The notes below the pieces were generated by a model. It saw only the letters and a list, made by a program, of their open reading frames with translations, was not told the origin of the DNA and searched no databases. A stretch of DNA of 64,000 nucleotides from Elgaria multicarinata webbii (Eukaryota > Chordata > Lepidosauria > Squamata > Anguidae), in NCBI RefSeq assembly GCF_023053635.1, contig NC_086182.1, forward strand, positions 5,667,001 through 5,731,000. The letters run 5' to 3'. The position numbers and the translations under genes were made by a program. The first letter of the stretch is position 1. Each line of letters begins with the position of its first letter. This document shows, in pieces, positions 1 to 12,289 of the stretch.

Positions 1-77
1 GGGCGGAGCGGCCCGATCCGAAAAATGGCGGATCTGCAAGTGAAGCGGAGCGGGGGGTCCGTGCACACCCCTACTAA
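1..77. repeat. End of a GC-rich interspersed repeat (family J)
   Basis: This GC-rich stretch ends in GTGCACACCCCTA. The same terminus appears inverted at 2787 (TAGGGGTGTGCACGGACC), near 14795 and near 18208. The family is non-coding and looks like a DNA-transposon derivative. The copy is cut by the window edge. Confidence 0.6.
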
Positions 78-473
78 AGAGACCTGTTGCAAGTAAGAGG
101 GAAAATCTTGAAGAACGGAGGGTTTCACTGTCAGGTAAAATTGCAGGTACTTATTTAGTTAAAATATATTCATACTGCCCCTGAATAAAAAATCCTAGGT
201 GGGTTACACTTTAAAAAAAACAAAAAACGATGGAAGGAAGAAGGGAAGAAAGACAAAAAAAGACCATTAAAATTAATTTCCACCCCCGCCCCTCTTTAGA
301 AATTAAGGCCCGTTGGAAATTCTCCTCTGTAAGCCCTGCTGAAACAAGAAGCCTAATTTATACAGGGCACAGAATTCATCCCTGCCTGTTGTGCATAGCT
401 GTGAAAGTTGTATGGATGCTTATTTAGATATACAGACTAAGTATAGTAACGTATATATGATTGGTTATATGAA

Positions 474-649
474 CCTAGAGAGTTACCTAGGGAGGTTGTG
501 GGCTCTCCCACCCTAGAGGCCTTCAGGAGGCAGCTGGACAGCCACCTGTCAGGGATGCTTTAGGGTGGATCCCTGCATGGAGCAGGGGGTTGGACTCCAT
601 GGCCTTGTAGGCCCCTTCCAACTCTGCTATTCAATGATTCTATGAACGT
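474..649 (+). mobile_element. CR1 LINE 3' end
   Basis: This is the classic amniote CR1 3' terminus. It contains GGTTGGACTCCATGG and CCCCTTCCAACTCTGC and ends in ATTCAATGATTCTATGA. The upstream part still resembles the ORF2 C-terminus ([14 protein letters not shown] type). The copy is heavily 5'-truncated. Confidence 0.85.
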
Positions 650-904
650 ATAAGTTTGAAATGTAAATATAAATCCTTCTTGTGTGTGTTTTTCCCTCCC
701 CCCCGCCTCCACCCTTCCCCCCTCCACTGTCAGGGGGAATGTTCATGATTAATCTTTATTAAGATGTTTGGGTGTTTCTCCTTGGTTTTTTGGGTGGTGG
801 TGGTGGTCTGTTCCTCTATGGTTGCAACTACAAAGATTAAAATAAAATGGTGCATAATTTAAAGAAAAGAGAGAAGAATCCTAGTATTAGAGACAGTAAG
901 CCTA

Positions 905-1200
905 TATAAAGCCTATATAAAGCCTATAAAGCAGCAGTTTCTGCAGGTGAACCTCTGCCCACGGCCTGAGTTCGATCCCAGCAGAAGCTGGTTTCAGGCA
1001 GCCGGCTCAGGTCGACTCAGCCTTCCATCCTCCCGAGGTCGGTAAAATGAGTACCCAGTTAGCTGGGGGAAAGGTAATAATGGCCGGGGAAGGCAATGGC
1101 AAACCACCCCGCTATAAGGCCTGCCAAGAAAACGTCAGCGAAAGCTGGCGTCCCTCCAAGAGTCAGCAATGACTCAGTGCTTGTATGAGAGGTTCCTTTC
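905..1200 (+). mobile_element. tRNA-derived SINE
   Basis: A B-box-like GTTCGATCCC lies near 969-980. It is followed by a body with GGTAAAATGAGTACCCAG and AATGGCAAACCACCCC, typical of tRNA-headed reptile SINEs. The A-box region is degraded. The open frame on the other strand has no coding meaning. Confidence 0.7.
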
Positions 1201-1204
1201 CTTT

Positions 1205-1375
1205 TAAGCCTATATATACCGGTTGCTGGGGAACATGGGCTGGAGGGTGCTATTGCACCCATTTCTTGCTTGTGGGTCCCTGGTCGATGGCTGGTCGGCC
1301 ACTGTGTGAACAGAGTGCTGGACTAGATGGACCCTCGTTCTGATCCAGCATCAGGACTCTTCTTATGACGCTGTA
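1205..1375 (+). mobile_element. CR1-clade LINE 3' end (family B)
   Basis: The consensus words GCTGGGGAACATGGG, CACTGTGTGAACAGAG and CTGGACTAGATGGACCCT end in TTCTTATG. Other copies are at 19487, 19976 (minus), 37925 (minus), 54215 (minus) and 58885 (minus). Assignment to the CR1 clade rests on the ORF2-like peptide in the longest copy. Confidence 0.75.
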
Positions 1376-1566
1376 AATGACCTTACTGGTGAAAAACCCA
1401 ATAAAGCTTTGGGCTTTTCATTAAGACAGTCGTTTATAGCATCCTGAGATTATTCTCTTTTTGGGGAGGGGTACAACTTGGATGCTTTACCCGCTTTGCC
1501 ATTAGAGCATAATTTAAAGAATACAGCACATAAGACGCAGAACCCAGCCACGGCTCAGGCACCCAC

Positions 1567-1725
1567 CTCCTCGTGGTCTTTGCCATCCTTGCCGAGCGTG
1601 TATTGACAGCTGCTGCTCACATAGCGGATGGGGATATTGTAGACGCGGTTCTTGTAAAACACAGCCAACGGGAAGGGCTGGTTCCAGCCATGTCGTGAGC
1701 TCTGCCTCACCATGTAGGCACTGTC
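1567..1725 (-). CDS. SH2D6: SH2-domain exon, SLP-76/BLNK family adaptor, probably SH2D6
   Basis: The exon is 159 bp (53 codons, phase 0/0). A minus-strand acceptor (..TTATGACAG) precedes it and the donor GTGGGT follows. The peptide runs from DSAYMVRQSS through FPLAVFYKNRVYNIPIRY to TLGKDGKDHEE. It is the central SH2 region: the YMVR motif keeps the phosphotyrosine-binding Arg (FLVR motif), and VYNIPIR is a hallmark of BLNK, LCP2, CLNK and SH2D6. These are cytosolic adaptors that bind phosphotyrosine and scaffold immune-receptor signalling. The downstream SH2 exon should lie beyond the left window edge, and I did not find the exon for the first SH2 strands. SH2D6 rather than BLNK is favoured by location, because human SH2D6 and ITPRIPL1 share chromosome 2. 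The family call is firm; the symbol is less so. Confidence 0.75.
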
Positions 1726-2518
1726 CTGTCATAAGCAAAGAGGAGAAAGAGATCAACCTTAAAGCGGACGTTTCAGGATTCTTGAGAATCTCGATCTCTG
1801 AATCAGAATACATTTCCTTTCCTTTGGAATTATACACAGGCCCAGGTGAAAACTGATCACACAGGCAAGATTGATCTCTGTGCTGAGTACGCTACGGAGT
1901 GGGGCCCCAGCCAAATCATCTGAGAACACCTGTCTGTGTTTAGAGCATGCCCAAGACTGGTCCAAGTCATTTTGGTGCCTGAACCTTCCTCCTCAGTCAT
2001 TTCGATCCCAGGGCAAAGTCTTCCCCACTCTTGCACAGCTCTGGTTAAACAGCAGAACTTGAGCAGGACGGCCTTTCAGTGTACTACCCCAGTAAATTAG
2101 ATGGGTCCGTCTCCTGCTCTGCCACCCTTTCATCGAGCCCAAAACATGCCTTCCAAACTGGCTGCCTCAACTTGCCTCATAAGGAACACAAAAGAAGGAT
2201 CTCTACACTGTGGTCAGAATATGAAAGGAGAGTCAAAGGAAGGTTCTCTTGTGGTGTAAATGCCACTGCAAACACATCTGTATTGTTGCCAATCATCTAT
2301 TTTAAGGGAATAATCAAGGTGAGCATCACAAAGGGGTAACTAAGGATAACACTATATTTAACACCCAAATACACTTCCAAGTTGTAACATGCATATACAA
2401 TAATACATAAAGTAGAATACGTCAATAGAACAAAAACCACACATTACATGTACTGATCTCATGCATGAATAACACACATAACACAATAGACAGAATAATG
2501 CATGTAAACCCAGACAAT
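1726..2518. other. Intron-like unique DNA
   Basis: This stretch lies 5' of the SH2 exon on its strand. I see no repeat family, coding exon or RNA gene in it. Short open frames here lack splice signals and recognisable peptides. Confidence 0.5.
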
Positions 2519-2688
2519 AAAAGGATATATCGTATGTTCATCGATAGAAGCGCCTCTGAGCCAAACCCACAAGGTAATCCAAGTATCAACATTCAGGTTA
2601 TATAAAAGGATATATCGTATGTTCATCGATAGAAGCGCCTCTGAGCCAAACCCACAAGGTAATCCAAGTATCAACATTCAGGTTATTC
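2519..2688. repeat. Tandem duplication, 2 x 85 bp
   Basis: An 85-bp unit beginning AAAAGGATATATCGTATG occurs at 2519 and again at 2604 with no difference that I can see. The second copy continues into unrelated sequence after ATTCAGGTTAT. Identical copies imply a recent duplication. Confidence 0.95.
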
Positions 2689-2786
2689 ACTCTTAAACAC
2701 CTGTATATCATCAATGTGGATTCGTAAGCTGCTACAGGTAAAAGTCTTACACATCACTGTGATAGAACCTGGTGGACTGAAAATAC

Positions 2787-3188
2787 TAGGGGTGTGCACG
2801 GACCCCCTGATCCGCTTCTCTTCCAGATCGCAACTTCCGGATCGGGTCCACTCTGCTCCGCTCCGGTTCGCCTATAGTCCGCTCCGGTTCGCTGCGAAGC
2901 TCCGGATCCAGATCGGATCTCCGCTTCCCCCCACCCCCTGGTAGGCTTGCATTGAAATCCCAAAAAACCTACAACTTTTTTCCTGTTAAAGTTAGAAACC
3001 TCAAGTTTGGCACCATGACACCTCATGGACGTATACACACACTTGCCAAGACTCAAGCAAATTCAAGCATCGCCTGATTTTCGGAGAATTTTTGAAAACC
3101 GGACACCCCATTTTCAGACATGGGATTCAATCTGACATTTTGACAGATAAAAACTTGGAAGCAGGCACCCTCACAGATGCCATCTAGA
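2787..3188 (+). repeat. Interspersed repeat, family J
   Basis: The copy starts with TAGGGGTGTGCACGGACC and continues GC-rich with short CTCCGGTTCG reiterations to about 2945. AT-richer sequence follows up to the adjoining MITE. It shares its terminus with the repeats at 1-77, 14795 and 18206. Confidence 0.55.
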
Positions 3189-3510
3189 TTAGGGTGACCA
3201 TATTAAAAAGAGGACAGGGCTCCTGTATCTTTAACAGTTGCATAGAAAAGGGAATTTCAGCAGGTGTCATTTGTATATACAGAGAACCTGGTAAAATTCC
3301 CTCTTCATCACAACAATTAAAGTGCAGGAGCTATACTAGAGTGACCAGATTTAAAAGAGCGCAGGGCACCTGCAGCTTTAACTGATGTGATGAAGAGGAA
3401 ATTTCACAAGGTTCTCCATATACACAAATGACACCTGCTGAAATTCCCTTTTCTATGCAACTGTTAAAGATACAGGAGCCCTGTCCTCCTTTTCATATGG
3501 TCACCCTAGC
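3189..3510. mobile_element. Palindromic MITE, family A
   Basis: The element is nearly a full inverted repeat. It opens TAGGGTGACCATAT and closes ATATGGTCACCCTA. The inner words CAGGGCTCCTGTATC and CTTTAACAGTTGCAT recur inverted on the other arm. Outer TA/TA fits a TA target duplication (Tc1/mariner-like), which is inference. No coding capacity. Five more copies lie in the window. Confidence 0.85.
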
Positions 3511-3779
3511 TTAGAAAGAAACAAGCCATCCTTGCATCACTTCCTTGTGCCTCCAGAAATGTCTGCTGCCTGCCTGCCTGCCTTCCCCCTGGGGTGCTGC
3601 TGTGGTGGGGCATCTGCCGGGACTGACTCCCCCATACTAGATCTATGGCGTATCTCTGCCTGGCTCTCTGCCCGTCTGTCCTCCTCCTCTGTGACCGCCT
3701 CGCAGGGATGGTTTGCAATGCATGACTTACTGCTGGCTTTGAAACAAACCATCCTTGCCTCATTTCCTTATGCCCCCAG

Positions 3780-3974
3780 AAATCATAGAATCATAGAATC
3801 ATAGAATAGCAGAGTTGGAAGGGGCCTACAAGGCCATCGAGTCCAACCTCCTGCTCAATGCAGGAATCCACCCTAAAGCATCCCTGACAGATGCTTGTCC
3901 AGCTGCCTCTTGAAGGCCTCTAGTGTGGGAGAGCCAATGTCTACTGCCTTCCTGCGTGCCTCCTCCCCCAGGGT
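3780..3974 (-). mobile_element. CR1 LINE 3' end
   Basis: Reading the minus strand, the copy ends in repeated ATTCTATG units, shown on plus as AATCATAGAATCATAGAATC. CCCCTTCCAACTCTG lies just inside. It abuts the large element starting at 3975. Confidence 0.85.
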
Positions 3975-5945
3975 TAGGGTGACCATATTTTGGAAACCAA
4001 AAAGGAGGACAACATGGTCACCCCAAGGGGGCGTGTCCAGTACCATGGGGGCGTGCCCACCCGAACATAGCCTTGGTCACATGTCTGATTTTACAGCACA
4101 CATTTAAGACAAATCTGTTCTACATAACATATTAATGTTAAAATCACTGAAATAAAGAACAAGTGAGAGATTCAATGTATCTGAAATTAACTTCACTCAC
4201 TCCTACTTTTGTAGGTTTTGCTGTACTTTGAAGCTTTTGCTCTACTCTGTGTGTTACATTCTCCCCTTCCCTCAAATATCTTTTCTGACTGTATCTTCAC
4301 TCATTGCAAGCTGCTGTTGTTGTTAACAGGGTTTGCTACTGGCCCCAGATCTGTTTCAAATTTGGTATGGCTAAAGCTCTACCTAAAAGCTATCATGGTA
4401 CAAAGTTTCATCTCTTTATCTTTAAAAATGATGATTTTAAAAATAATAATTTTAAAACCTCAATTTTTAAAAAATTCCTAAAAAATCAATGGTTGAACGG
4501 ATCTGTTTCAAATTTGGTGTGGCTAAAGTTCTACCTAAATCCTTTCATGGTGCAAAGTTTCATCTCTTTATCTTTAAAAATGACGGAGTTATAAGCATTT
4601 TTTGTTAATTCCCATTAGAACTGCTCTTTGAAAAAAAATCCGGATTTCCCCTCCCCCTCCAGGTTTCCCATCAAAATCTCGGACAAATCCAGGCAAATGC
4701 GGTCAGGGTGACCAGACAACCCGGAAAAATCCGGAGACCTCCTCCAAAACAGTGAGGGTCCGGAGCAACCGGGTCTCAGGTCCATTTACCAGGAAATGGG
4801 CGCCCCGGCAACTCACAAGTATTTTTTTTACCTTTTAAAATTGTCCAGGCCCAGATCGCGGCATGCGAGTTCCTAGAGAGGCCATTTCCAGAAGTGCAGG
4901 AACAGGCCTCTCTAGGCATCCACTAGGGCCGTCTATGCTTCTTCCGGGTCATCGCAATAGCAACGACCCCAAAGAAGCTCAGATCGCTGCTCCAGAGAGG
5001 CTAGAGAGACCCGTTTCTGTATTTCCGGAAACAGGCCTCTCCAGCCCCTCCCACTTCCCCTCTGGGCCATTCCTTGGCCAGGGCAACGTCGCCGTCCCAG
5101 GAAGGCCCCGGAGCTGTGGCCAGGCCTGGCCTGGCCCTCCTTTTAGCTGTGGCCCTGCCTGGCACCTCAGCCAGGTGGGTGGGCGTGGTGGTGGCAGTGT
5201 GTGGCCTGGCCTTGGGACCACACAGGCAGCACCACCAGCAGCAATGGCTTAGCTACTTAGGGTAAGTCACCTCCATTTTACAAGGACTTTGGGGGTAAAA
5301 AAATTAATAAATGCAATTGTAAAATCCATTCACTGGATCAAGCACGTCTTGGTTGCAGGGAAGTCACAAATCTGTTCCTCTTAAATCCACAGCTCTATTA
5401 GCACCACTCAGGCTTTTATGTTACTTAAAGAAAGCTGTCAACTTTGGAACTTTCCTTCTGCACCACTGTTTTATTTGTAATGATCTCCTAGACCATGCCA
5501 CTATTTTATTTATGCTGTAAATATGTAAATATTAATGCAAGAAAAATCATTTGAAATGGGGGGGAGAGAGAGAGAAGGAAAAAAGAGAGAAAGCTCTGTG
5601 TGATTCCTGCTTATGAACACCAAAAATCCTATTTTTGGTGTTCATAAGTAAGGATAATACTTTCTGCCTTCTCTGTCAACCCTGTGTTGCCAGCTGAATT
5701 ACTGAGGAAGGGCACATGTACGGCTTTCTCATTGTTCACCTGGCTTTTCTTTTCTTCGGGATCTTCATTTTTTTAAAAAAAGAAAAAGGCATGGTAATAA
5801 ATTAAAGCCTTTTTAGTTGAGTAAATCATCTGCTCCTTTACTGGTTGTATATATATATTTGCATATTACAGAAACTAGGGCCCTAAGGTTTTGATTGTTT
5901 AAAACATGCTGTGCACTTTGCTATCTTTGTGTGCCCTTTAAATTA

Positions 5946-6050
5946 TTTAGGCTGCGATCTTATACCCATTTACCTGGAAGTAAACTCAATACAGTGAACT
6001 CAATTGAGCTTACTTCTGAGTAGGATTATGTTACACTGGCTGGTCATAAC
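5946..6050. mobile_element. Short palindromic MITE, family F
   Basis: GGCTGCGATCTTATACCC at one end and TTACTTCTGAGTAGGATTATG at the other form an imperfect hairpin around ACTCAATTGAG. Further partial copies are at about 6727-6810 and 26640-26720. Confidence 0.6.
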
Positions 6051-6129
6051 TACAAAGTTACCTAGAATTAACCTGAACTTCATATCGACTATCCATTTAA
6101 TATTGCTAATGTATAAAATGTCTGACTTG

Positions 6130-6360
6130 TGGATTGTGATATAGTGGGGCTAGAGTGTCGGACTGAGAGTTGGGAGATCTGGGTTCTAGTCCCCATTCAG
6201 CTATGGAAAGTAACTGGGTGACTTTGGGCCAGTCATAGAGTCTCAACCCAGCCTACCTCACAGGGTTGTTGTTAGGATAAAATGGAGAGGAGGATTATGT
6301 ACTCCATCTTGGGTTCCTTGGAGGAAAAATGGTGGGATATAAATGTAATAAATAAAATGT
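6130..6360 (+). mobile_element. tRNA-derived SINE
   Basis: The A-box-like segment (TAGTGGGGCTAGAGTG) and B box (GGTTCTAGTCC) are properly spaced. The body contains ACTTTGGGCCAGTCA and TACCTCACAGGGTTGTTG. The tail ends in GGGATATAAATGTAATAAA. This is a common squamate SINE layout. Confidence 0.85.
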
Positions 6361-7562
6361 AAACTCTGTAATCTTGTAACTTGTAGTCAGATGTTTTGAT
6401 AGTATTATAGGGTTTGGTAGAAACTCACCACTGAGGCTCTATGGTGGGTGCGTATCAGTTTTCCCAATAGTGTACAGCTAAAAATCTGAAAAAGGCTATG
6501 CCTGGAGCAAGACCTTTAATAGAAATTTAGTTGTGAAAATTTAGTTTACATTACATCTCAAAATGTTAGAATGTTTTAAAAGAGAGCCGCTCTTTCTTGC
6601 TTAATATTAAATCACACTGAATAGGCCTGGGAAAAGATTGTGACAGTGAGCGAATCATTTTCTCTCTCTTCACCTTTTCAACTCCCTGAATACTACACAT
6701 GATGAAATGTCACATATTTCATACTGGGGTTGCAATCCTATACGCAGTTACCTAGGAATAAGTCCTATTAAACACAGTGAGGCTTGCGTTTGATTAGACA
6801 TGCATGAGGTTTCACTTCATCAGGCTGCATTGGGTAGGAAAAAATGATTCTGAGTGCTAAAAGTTGAAATTGCAAGCAAACTTCATTGATAATATTTAGA
6901 TATTTTCCCAGTCCTTGTGCTTTGGATTTGGCTAGAAATCAGTTTAAGGCACAACCCTATGCATGCTGCCTACGGAATGCTGGGAGTTGTAGGATTTTTT
7001 TCTCTCTCTCCACATACACAGCATTGCACCTTTTGCCTCTCTGTCTAATCTTTCTTTACCACGTATTTTCCCTTTTCTGTTGAGTCTAGCACTGGTGTAG
7101 CACCTCCTAACCACAGTGTCCTTTAGCTATTTTTTTATTCTAATCCAGGAACTGGTGGGTTTTTTTAGAAAAATGGAAAATAACAGATTTTCTTTTTTAT
7201 TGATCTTTTATGATGACAGCAAAAAGAACTACCACAAAGAAATCTGTACAGCAACTAAAAATACATGTTAATTTCAGGTACATTGAATGTATCACTTGTT
7301 CTTTATTTCAGTGATTTTAACATTAACATATTATGTAGAACAGGTTTGTCTTAATTGTGAGCTGTAGAATCAGCTTAATTGTGAGCTGTTGTAAACCGCT
7401 CAGAGAGCTTAGGCTATTGGGCAGTATATAAATGTAATAAATAAATGAATAAATGTGACCAGGCCACGCCCCTTTGGAGGCTGGTCATGTTGGGGTGGGC
7501 ATGCCTCCTTGAGGGCCGGCCATGATGTCCTCCTTTTTGGTTTACAAAATATGGTCACCCTA

Positions 7563-10102
7563 GGCATTAAGTTTGTAATTTAAAAAAGGGGGGGTTAGAA
7601 TAAAAACAGTAGATACACTTAGCAAATCAAACCCTTTTTTTTAGAAAAGCACCAAGGTCGGAAAAGCAACCGGTCCTAATCAAGCAGTTCCATTGAAGCA
7701 TGAGTGCTCAGCAGAGCACTAAGGGAATTTTAAAAGAAAAAAGGGGGATTTTAAAAGCGAATAAGCAGTAACTACACTAATCAGATAAAAAATATATTTT
7801 AGAATACGTTCATAAAACAAACACTTATACAACTTACGTTGCTGAAATCAAAGCTCTTAACGACATCAATTGCAGCACAACTGCTCAGAGGAGCATGAAG
7901 TACTTTTGAAAATAAAGGAAGGGTTGTGAATTAACGAGTCACAACATTCAGTGGACAAAGGTGATAAATTAGTAACAACAACAAAAAGGAAAAACAAAGC
8001 ACTTACCCAGTAGTACTTAATGCAGTTGTGGACTAGCACTAATCATGGAGGACTCACGCTGAGAAGAAAATGGCTGCTGTTGGCGCCTACCGGAAGTTGT
8101 CATGAACAGGAAGCAAAGAGAATGGTCATGAGACATTTCTTTGAAGCATGACGTTGGAAAACATGAAAGGTCGGTGCACATTGATAGGATTAAAACAATA
8201 TTAATGGGGTACAACGGAAAGTAGACTGGTATAAAAATTCAGAAAAAATGTAACAAATACAGCGTCATGTGACCATTGACGTCCTCACTGCCAACTTGTT
8301 ACGTTTCATCTAGACAAGTGTAGATACGCCCCCTTTGTCCGCCTCCTTGATTACTATCGATTGGTCATTAGACAATTCATTATCAATATGTTGGTCTTGT
8401 CTTTTCTTTTCTTTTTTTTTCTTTTTTTTTTTTTGATAAATTGAACCATTTCTTAGATGTGGACGGTTCCAGTTTGACTAAATTTTTTTCAACCAACTGT
8501 TCAAAGACCCGAATATGTGGGTTTAAGGTCTTCGGTACAAAAGTAGAACTGGGGCAAAAGGAGGATGCAGTAGATTGTTTATTCCCAAATCATTCTCTTA
8601 ATTTCAGTTGTCTGTACAAACAGAAAAGATCCACTCCAGACCGAAAAGGATTGTAGACTGGAGTAGGGACAAAACTTAGTCCTCAGTTCAGAACTCTTCT
8701 CTCCTCACGGGAAAGCAGGCGGGACGATAAATTGACCACTAGGTCTTGTTGCGTCTTCAATCACCCTGGCGAAAAGAAGAAAAACTAACAACATAAGACT
8801 AAATGAAAAGTCACTTGCCCAAGAACTGAAATATGAGGCAGAGTTGGAGTCTGAGCACCAAAACACAAAACCACTCTTTTGAACCCCACTAACAATGGTA
8901 CTCAAGGGCACACCATCTCTGCAGTATGCCAGCCTGTCCATCATCATCATCATCTTCTTAAAAAAATAAAATAAAAACCAGGAGAGGCAGGGAGCCTGGC
9001 AGATGCCAAGAGCGATATCTGTGGGCACTGTTGTCCCCGCGGTAACCCAAACCTTCTCCCAGGCGAGAGAACATTATGATGCGAAAGGGAGTCCAAAGGG
9101 AGAGGCAGTTGGCCTGAACAGAAGGTGCTGGGAGGGAAGGAGGGAGTCTGTTAGCGGAGCCCTAGGGTAAGTCAAACCAGAACAATTTTGAGAAATAAAC
9201 ATTTGTGTAGATTGAGGGCCTCTCCCAAATGTGAATGGATTAATCTGAATATTTGGTCCACTCATGGACATCAGCTAAAAAACTTTCACCTTTTCAATTC
9301 ACTTATTAATATTACTAATGATTCTTGTTAAGGAGCTCTATCTATTTAAAGATTATACTTTTCTTCCAAACTTCTTTGTCTTTCCAGAACCTTTTGCTCT
9401 GCATTAATTAATACAGAAAAGTTCCCAGCTCCCTTGGACACTTTACTGAAAAACTCCAATGCCATCTGCAGTTGCAGTGGAGGGGGGAAAAACCAAGCCA
9501 GCAGGTTCATCTTTTAAAACCTTCTGGGGGTTGTAGCAGGAAAATAGGAGTCCATCCATGGATGACTTGATCCACACACATGTTTTTGACTCTACCAAAG
9601 TCTCCTGCCCTTTTCCACAGCCCTGGAAATGTTACATGAGTGGTGGGATTGCCAGGTGGCAGGTGTATTCGGCGACATCGTAATTAAGTCCGTTCGAACT
9701 AAAGTGAGAAGAGATTCCGGCAGAGGATCCACAAGTTGAGGTGGAAGAACAAGTCGGCGTGGAACCGCTACACTATCCGCTTGCTACAACCAGAGAGCCT
9801 GAAATGGGCACAATCCCTGCCTTGGATCATAACACTGCTTTAGTAGTGTCTCCAAATGAAGTATCTTCAGAGACAGGACATTTAGTGTCCTGTCTGCGAG
9901 CCAGGAACATGTGCAGTTGCTCCGCGGCATTCAAAGAGAATTCCCAAACCCAGTGAGAGGCTGAATTTGTAAAATCAAAGGACTTTGTGGGGTAAGTTCA
10001 ATGTATCTACTAAGCAGTTCAGTATACCCAGTTATTAATTTATTTTCAGTATTTTCATTTTCTGTTTGTCTATATGTTGATAGTAGAAACTAAAGGGGGG
10101 AG
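7563..10102. other. Unclassified sequence, probably old repeat
   Basis: I find no exon here with splice sites and a recognisable product. A T-rich tract lies at about 8400-8432. The small frame at 9741-9956 runs toward a polypurine tract (about 10091-10100) and may be the decayed end of an LTR element. Confidence 0.4.
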
Positions 10103-10271
10103 TGTAATATATGTTATATATTAGTGGTAACAAAGCAAAAGTGTTTCTTTCAGAATAGTTGGAACTGAGCCACAGGCCAGGTGTGCTTAAAAGACGGACG
10201 CCAAACTGAAATGTACAACGAAACAAACCAGTTGTTCTTTCATCCTACTAGTGTAGGCTACCTATGTTACA
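10103..10271 (+). mobile_element. Possible LTR remnant (LTR retrotransposon fossil)
   Basis: A purine tract (AAAGGGGGGAG) is followed by a segment that begins TGTAATATATG and ends TATGTTACA, which fits the TG...CA ends of a short LTR. No second LTR or clear internal region is visible, so it is a broken remnant of uncertain family and age. Confidence 0.3.
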
Positions 10272-12280
10272 GTTTGTGTGGGTGGGAAGGTGGCTAAATC
10301 TCTCGTCCACCTTACCCCATCCCATTACTTCCGGCAAATAAGGGCTTCTTCTAAATCTCATCAACTCTCAAAGGAAATTCAGGAAATTGACCACTCGTGT
10401 TTCTTGGCTGGCAGTGAAGATGGCATAGGAGTGGAGATGACAAGTTTGGCATTAGAACTGGTTTTATAATTCAAATTCCCACCCCTACCCTAATCACTTT
10501 TTTACGTAGCGAGAAATATTTATACTTTATTTCCCTGTTTAAAAAAGAAGGAGCGCCTGCCTGGAGAAGGGAAGGGACTCAAAAAGAGAAAATGGCCTCT
10601 GCTTGGTGTCCCTCGCCCTTTTGGCCTCTAGCCCTGGAGCCAGCGTGGAAGGGCTTCTGCCGGGGCGGTGAAATATGCCCTCCCCACCAGCACCTCCAAG
10701 GGAAGGAGAAGCATCTTGAAAAGAGAGGGCAGCCATGACACTGAGAAGCTTTAGCTCGTGCCTCTGAGGCAGGCTGGGCCTGCTCCCCACGTAGGCCTCG
10801 GCTGCCTAGTAGTAGTCTGAGAGCGGCCGCCTCCTCCGTTCTGCTGCTGCTAGGCCTCAGGGCTGCTGTTGGGCTTTTGCCCCCCCCCCCTCCAATGAGA
10901 AGGGGATGCTGAGGTCCTCCTGAAGGGCAGAGGGCCCAGGAATCTTGTACCAGCTGCACGAAGGGCAGAAATTCAATAGGTGCAGCTTTCACTGTAGCAT
11001 ATGAGGGTGGAAGCAGCACCTGTGGATATTCTGACTGAACTTCAGCTGTGTTGCAGAACAGATCCAGCAGAACAGATTCCTTGAAAATAGATTCCTCTTT
11101 TTCTCTTGCTTTATATCAAACTTAAACAAACAAACAAAGGGAGCATAAATGTCTGCTCATACCACTGACTGGGAGGGAAGGCCCAACTAACCCTACCAAA
11201 AGGCATCACCGTCAATTCACATTCCTAAGAAAAACATTCATCCTATAAAGTTTCTACAACTAGCATGACAATGACTGGACCACCAAAATTAATGGCCTTC
11301 TTAGATTACTCTACCTTTCCATACCAGCATTCAGTGCTGCTCAATGGATGTTTACGTATCTGCTGGTGTAGCACACTTATCAGTCCTAACTACATTTCTT
11401 ACTTTCCTCTGCCATGCCTGTTTTCTGGCTGGACCCATTTGAGATACTGGATCTGGGCTGGGGGATCAAGTGTCTGGGACAATGGACAGGTGGAGGTGAA
11501 GTGGGGGTACTCTCGTTGCAGTCCTGTGTCTCACCATCACTGGGGAAAACTGCTGTAATCTGATCTGCTGATTTCAGACTTGTCTTAGTATAGGACTGAT
11601 TTTGCTGGATTGTGGCTGTGGAGTTGCATCCTTTTTGTTGCTGCCTCTTTCTCATAATCACAGCTTCCACATCCATGTATTTAACCTTCTCTAACCTGTC
11701 CAAAGACTTTATCCCTTCCCCAACTCTGGATCCGTAACCTCTCAGCTGTTTTCTCCATCAGGCACCTGGGAAAAAAGGAAGGATCCTTCTGAATGCCTAG
11801 ATGGCAGAATTTCCTGGCTGCCATGATGACAGAAAAGGTCCTGAAAAGGCAACTCTAGAAATTCTTTTCCAAAATGCTGGAGAGATAAATCCAACACTCC
11901 TTACCATCTGAACATCCGGTAAGGAATAGGCAATCGAATTGGGATGATGCAAAATTGCTTATTGCTGCCCCTATGATAACTCTGGGGACTGTGAAGTGGT
12001 CAGAAGGAGAATATTCAAAGTGGAATATGATGATGAAAGATGATATCATGCCAGAAGGTGGAAGAGCAAACTGAAGGCTATCACCAAGAACTGAGCTAGG
12101 CAGGGAATAAAGTTAGTGGTTCACCCTAGTTGGTAGAAAACTCATCTTCACAGACTCCCTATCTCTGTCTGTCAAAGAATCAGTGATCTTGACCTCTAGA
12201 GAGGAAGGCCTAGACTGAGATCCTGAGATGTTTCAAACATAATCATTTCAAGTCCCTTTTGGTTTTGGTTTGAATGGAAG
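10272..12280. other. Non-coding, no gene seen
   Basis: A GC-rich block at 10550-11000 carries overlapping open frames of low-complexity composition and a C tract (about 10880). No splice-flanked frame gives a recognisable protein. The rest is intron-like. Confidence 0.45.
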
Positions 12281-12289
12281 ACTAACATG

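Larger units (their letters stand above)
3975..7562. mobile_element. About 3.6-kb non-coding DNA element with TIRs related to MITE family A
   Basis: The left end reads TAGGGTGACCATATTTTGG and the right end is its inverse (CCAAAATATGGTCACCCTA with one change). Subterminal stretches also match in inverse: about 4086-4200 against about 7255-7395. The terminal GGGTGACCATAT is shared with family A. No transposase-like frame is visible. The interior carries a SINE (6130), ancient repeats and a GC-rich block (4860-5265) whose open frames are low-complexity. It could instead be two decayed short elements bracketing unrelated DNA, but the long subterminal match argues for one unit. Confidence 0.6.

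Noticed and set aside
930-1000. Possible tRNA gene from a B-box match
   Set aside because: No cloverleaf can be drawn and a SINE body follows; it is the head of a tRNA-derived SINE.
4863-5265. GC-rich block with overlapping frames, possible CpG-type exon
   Set aside because: Inside the 3.6-kb transposon-like element; low-complexity frames and no splice context.
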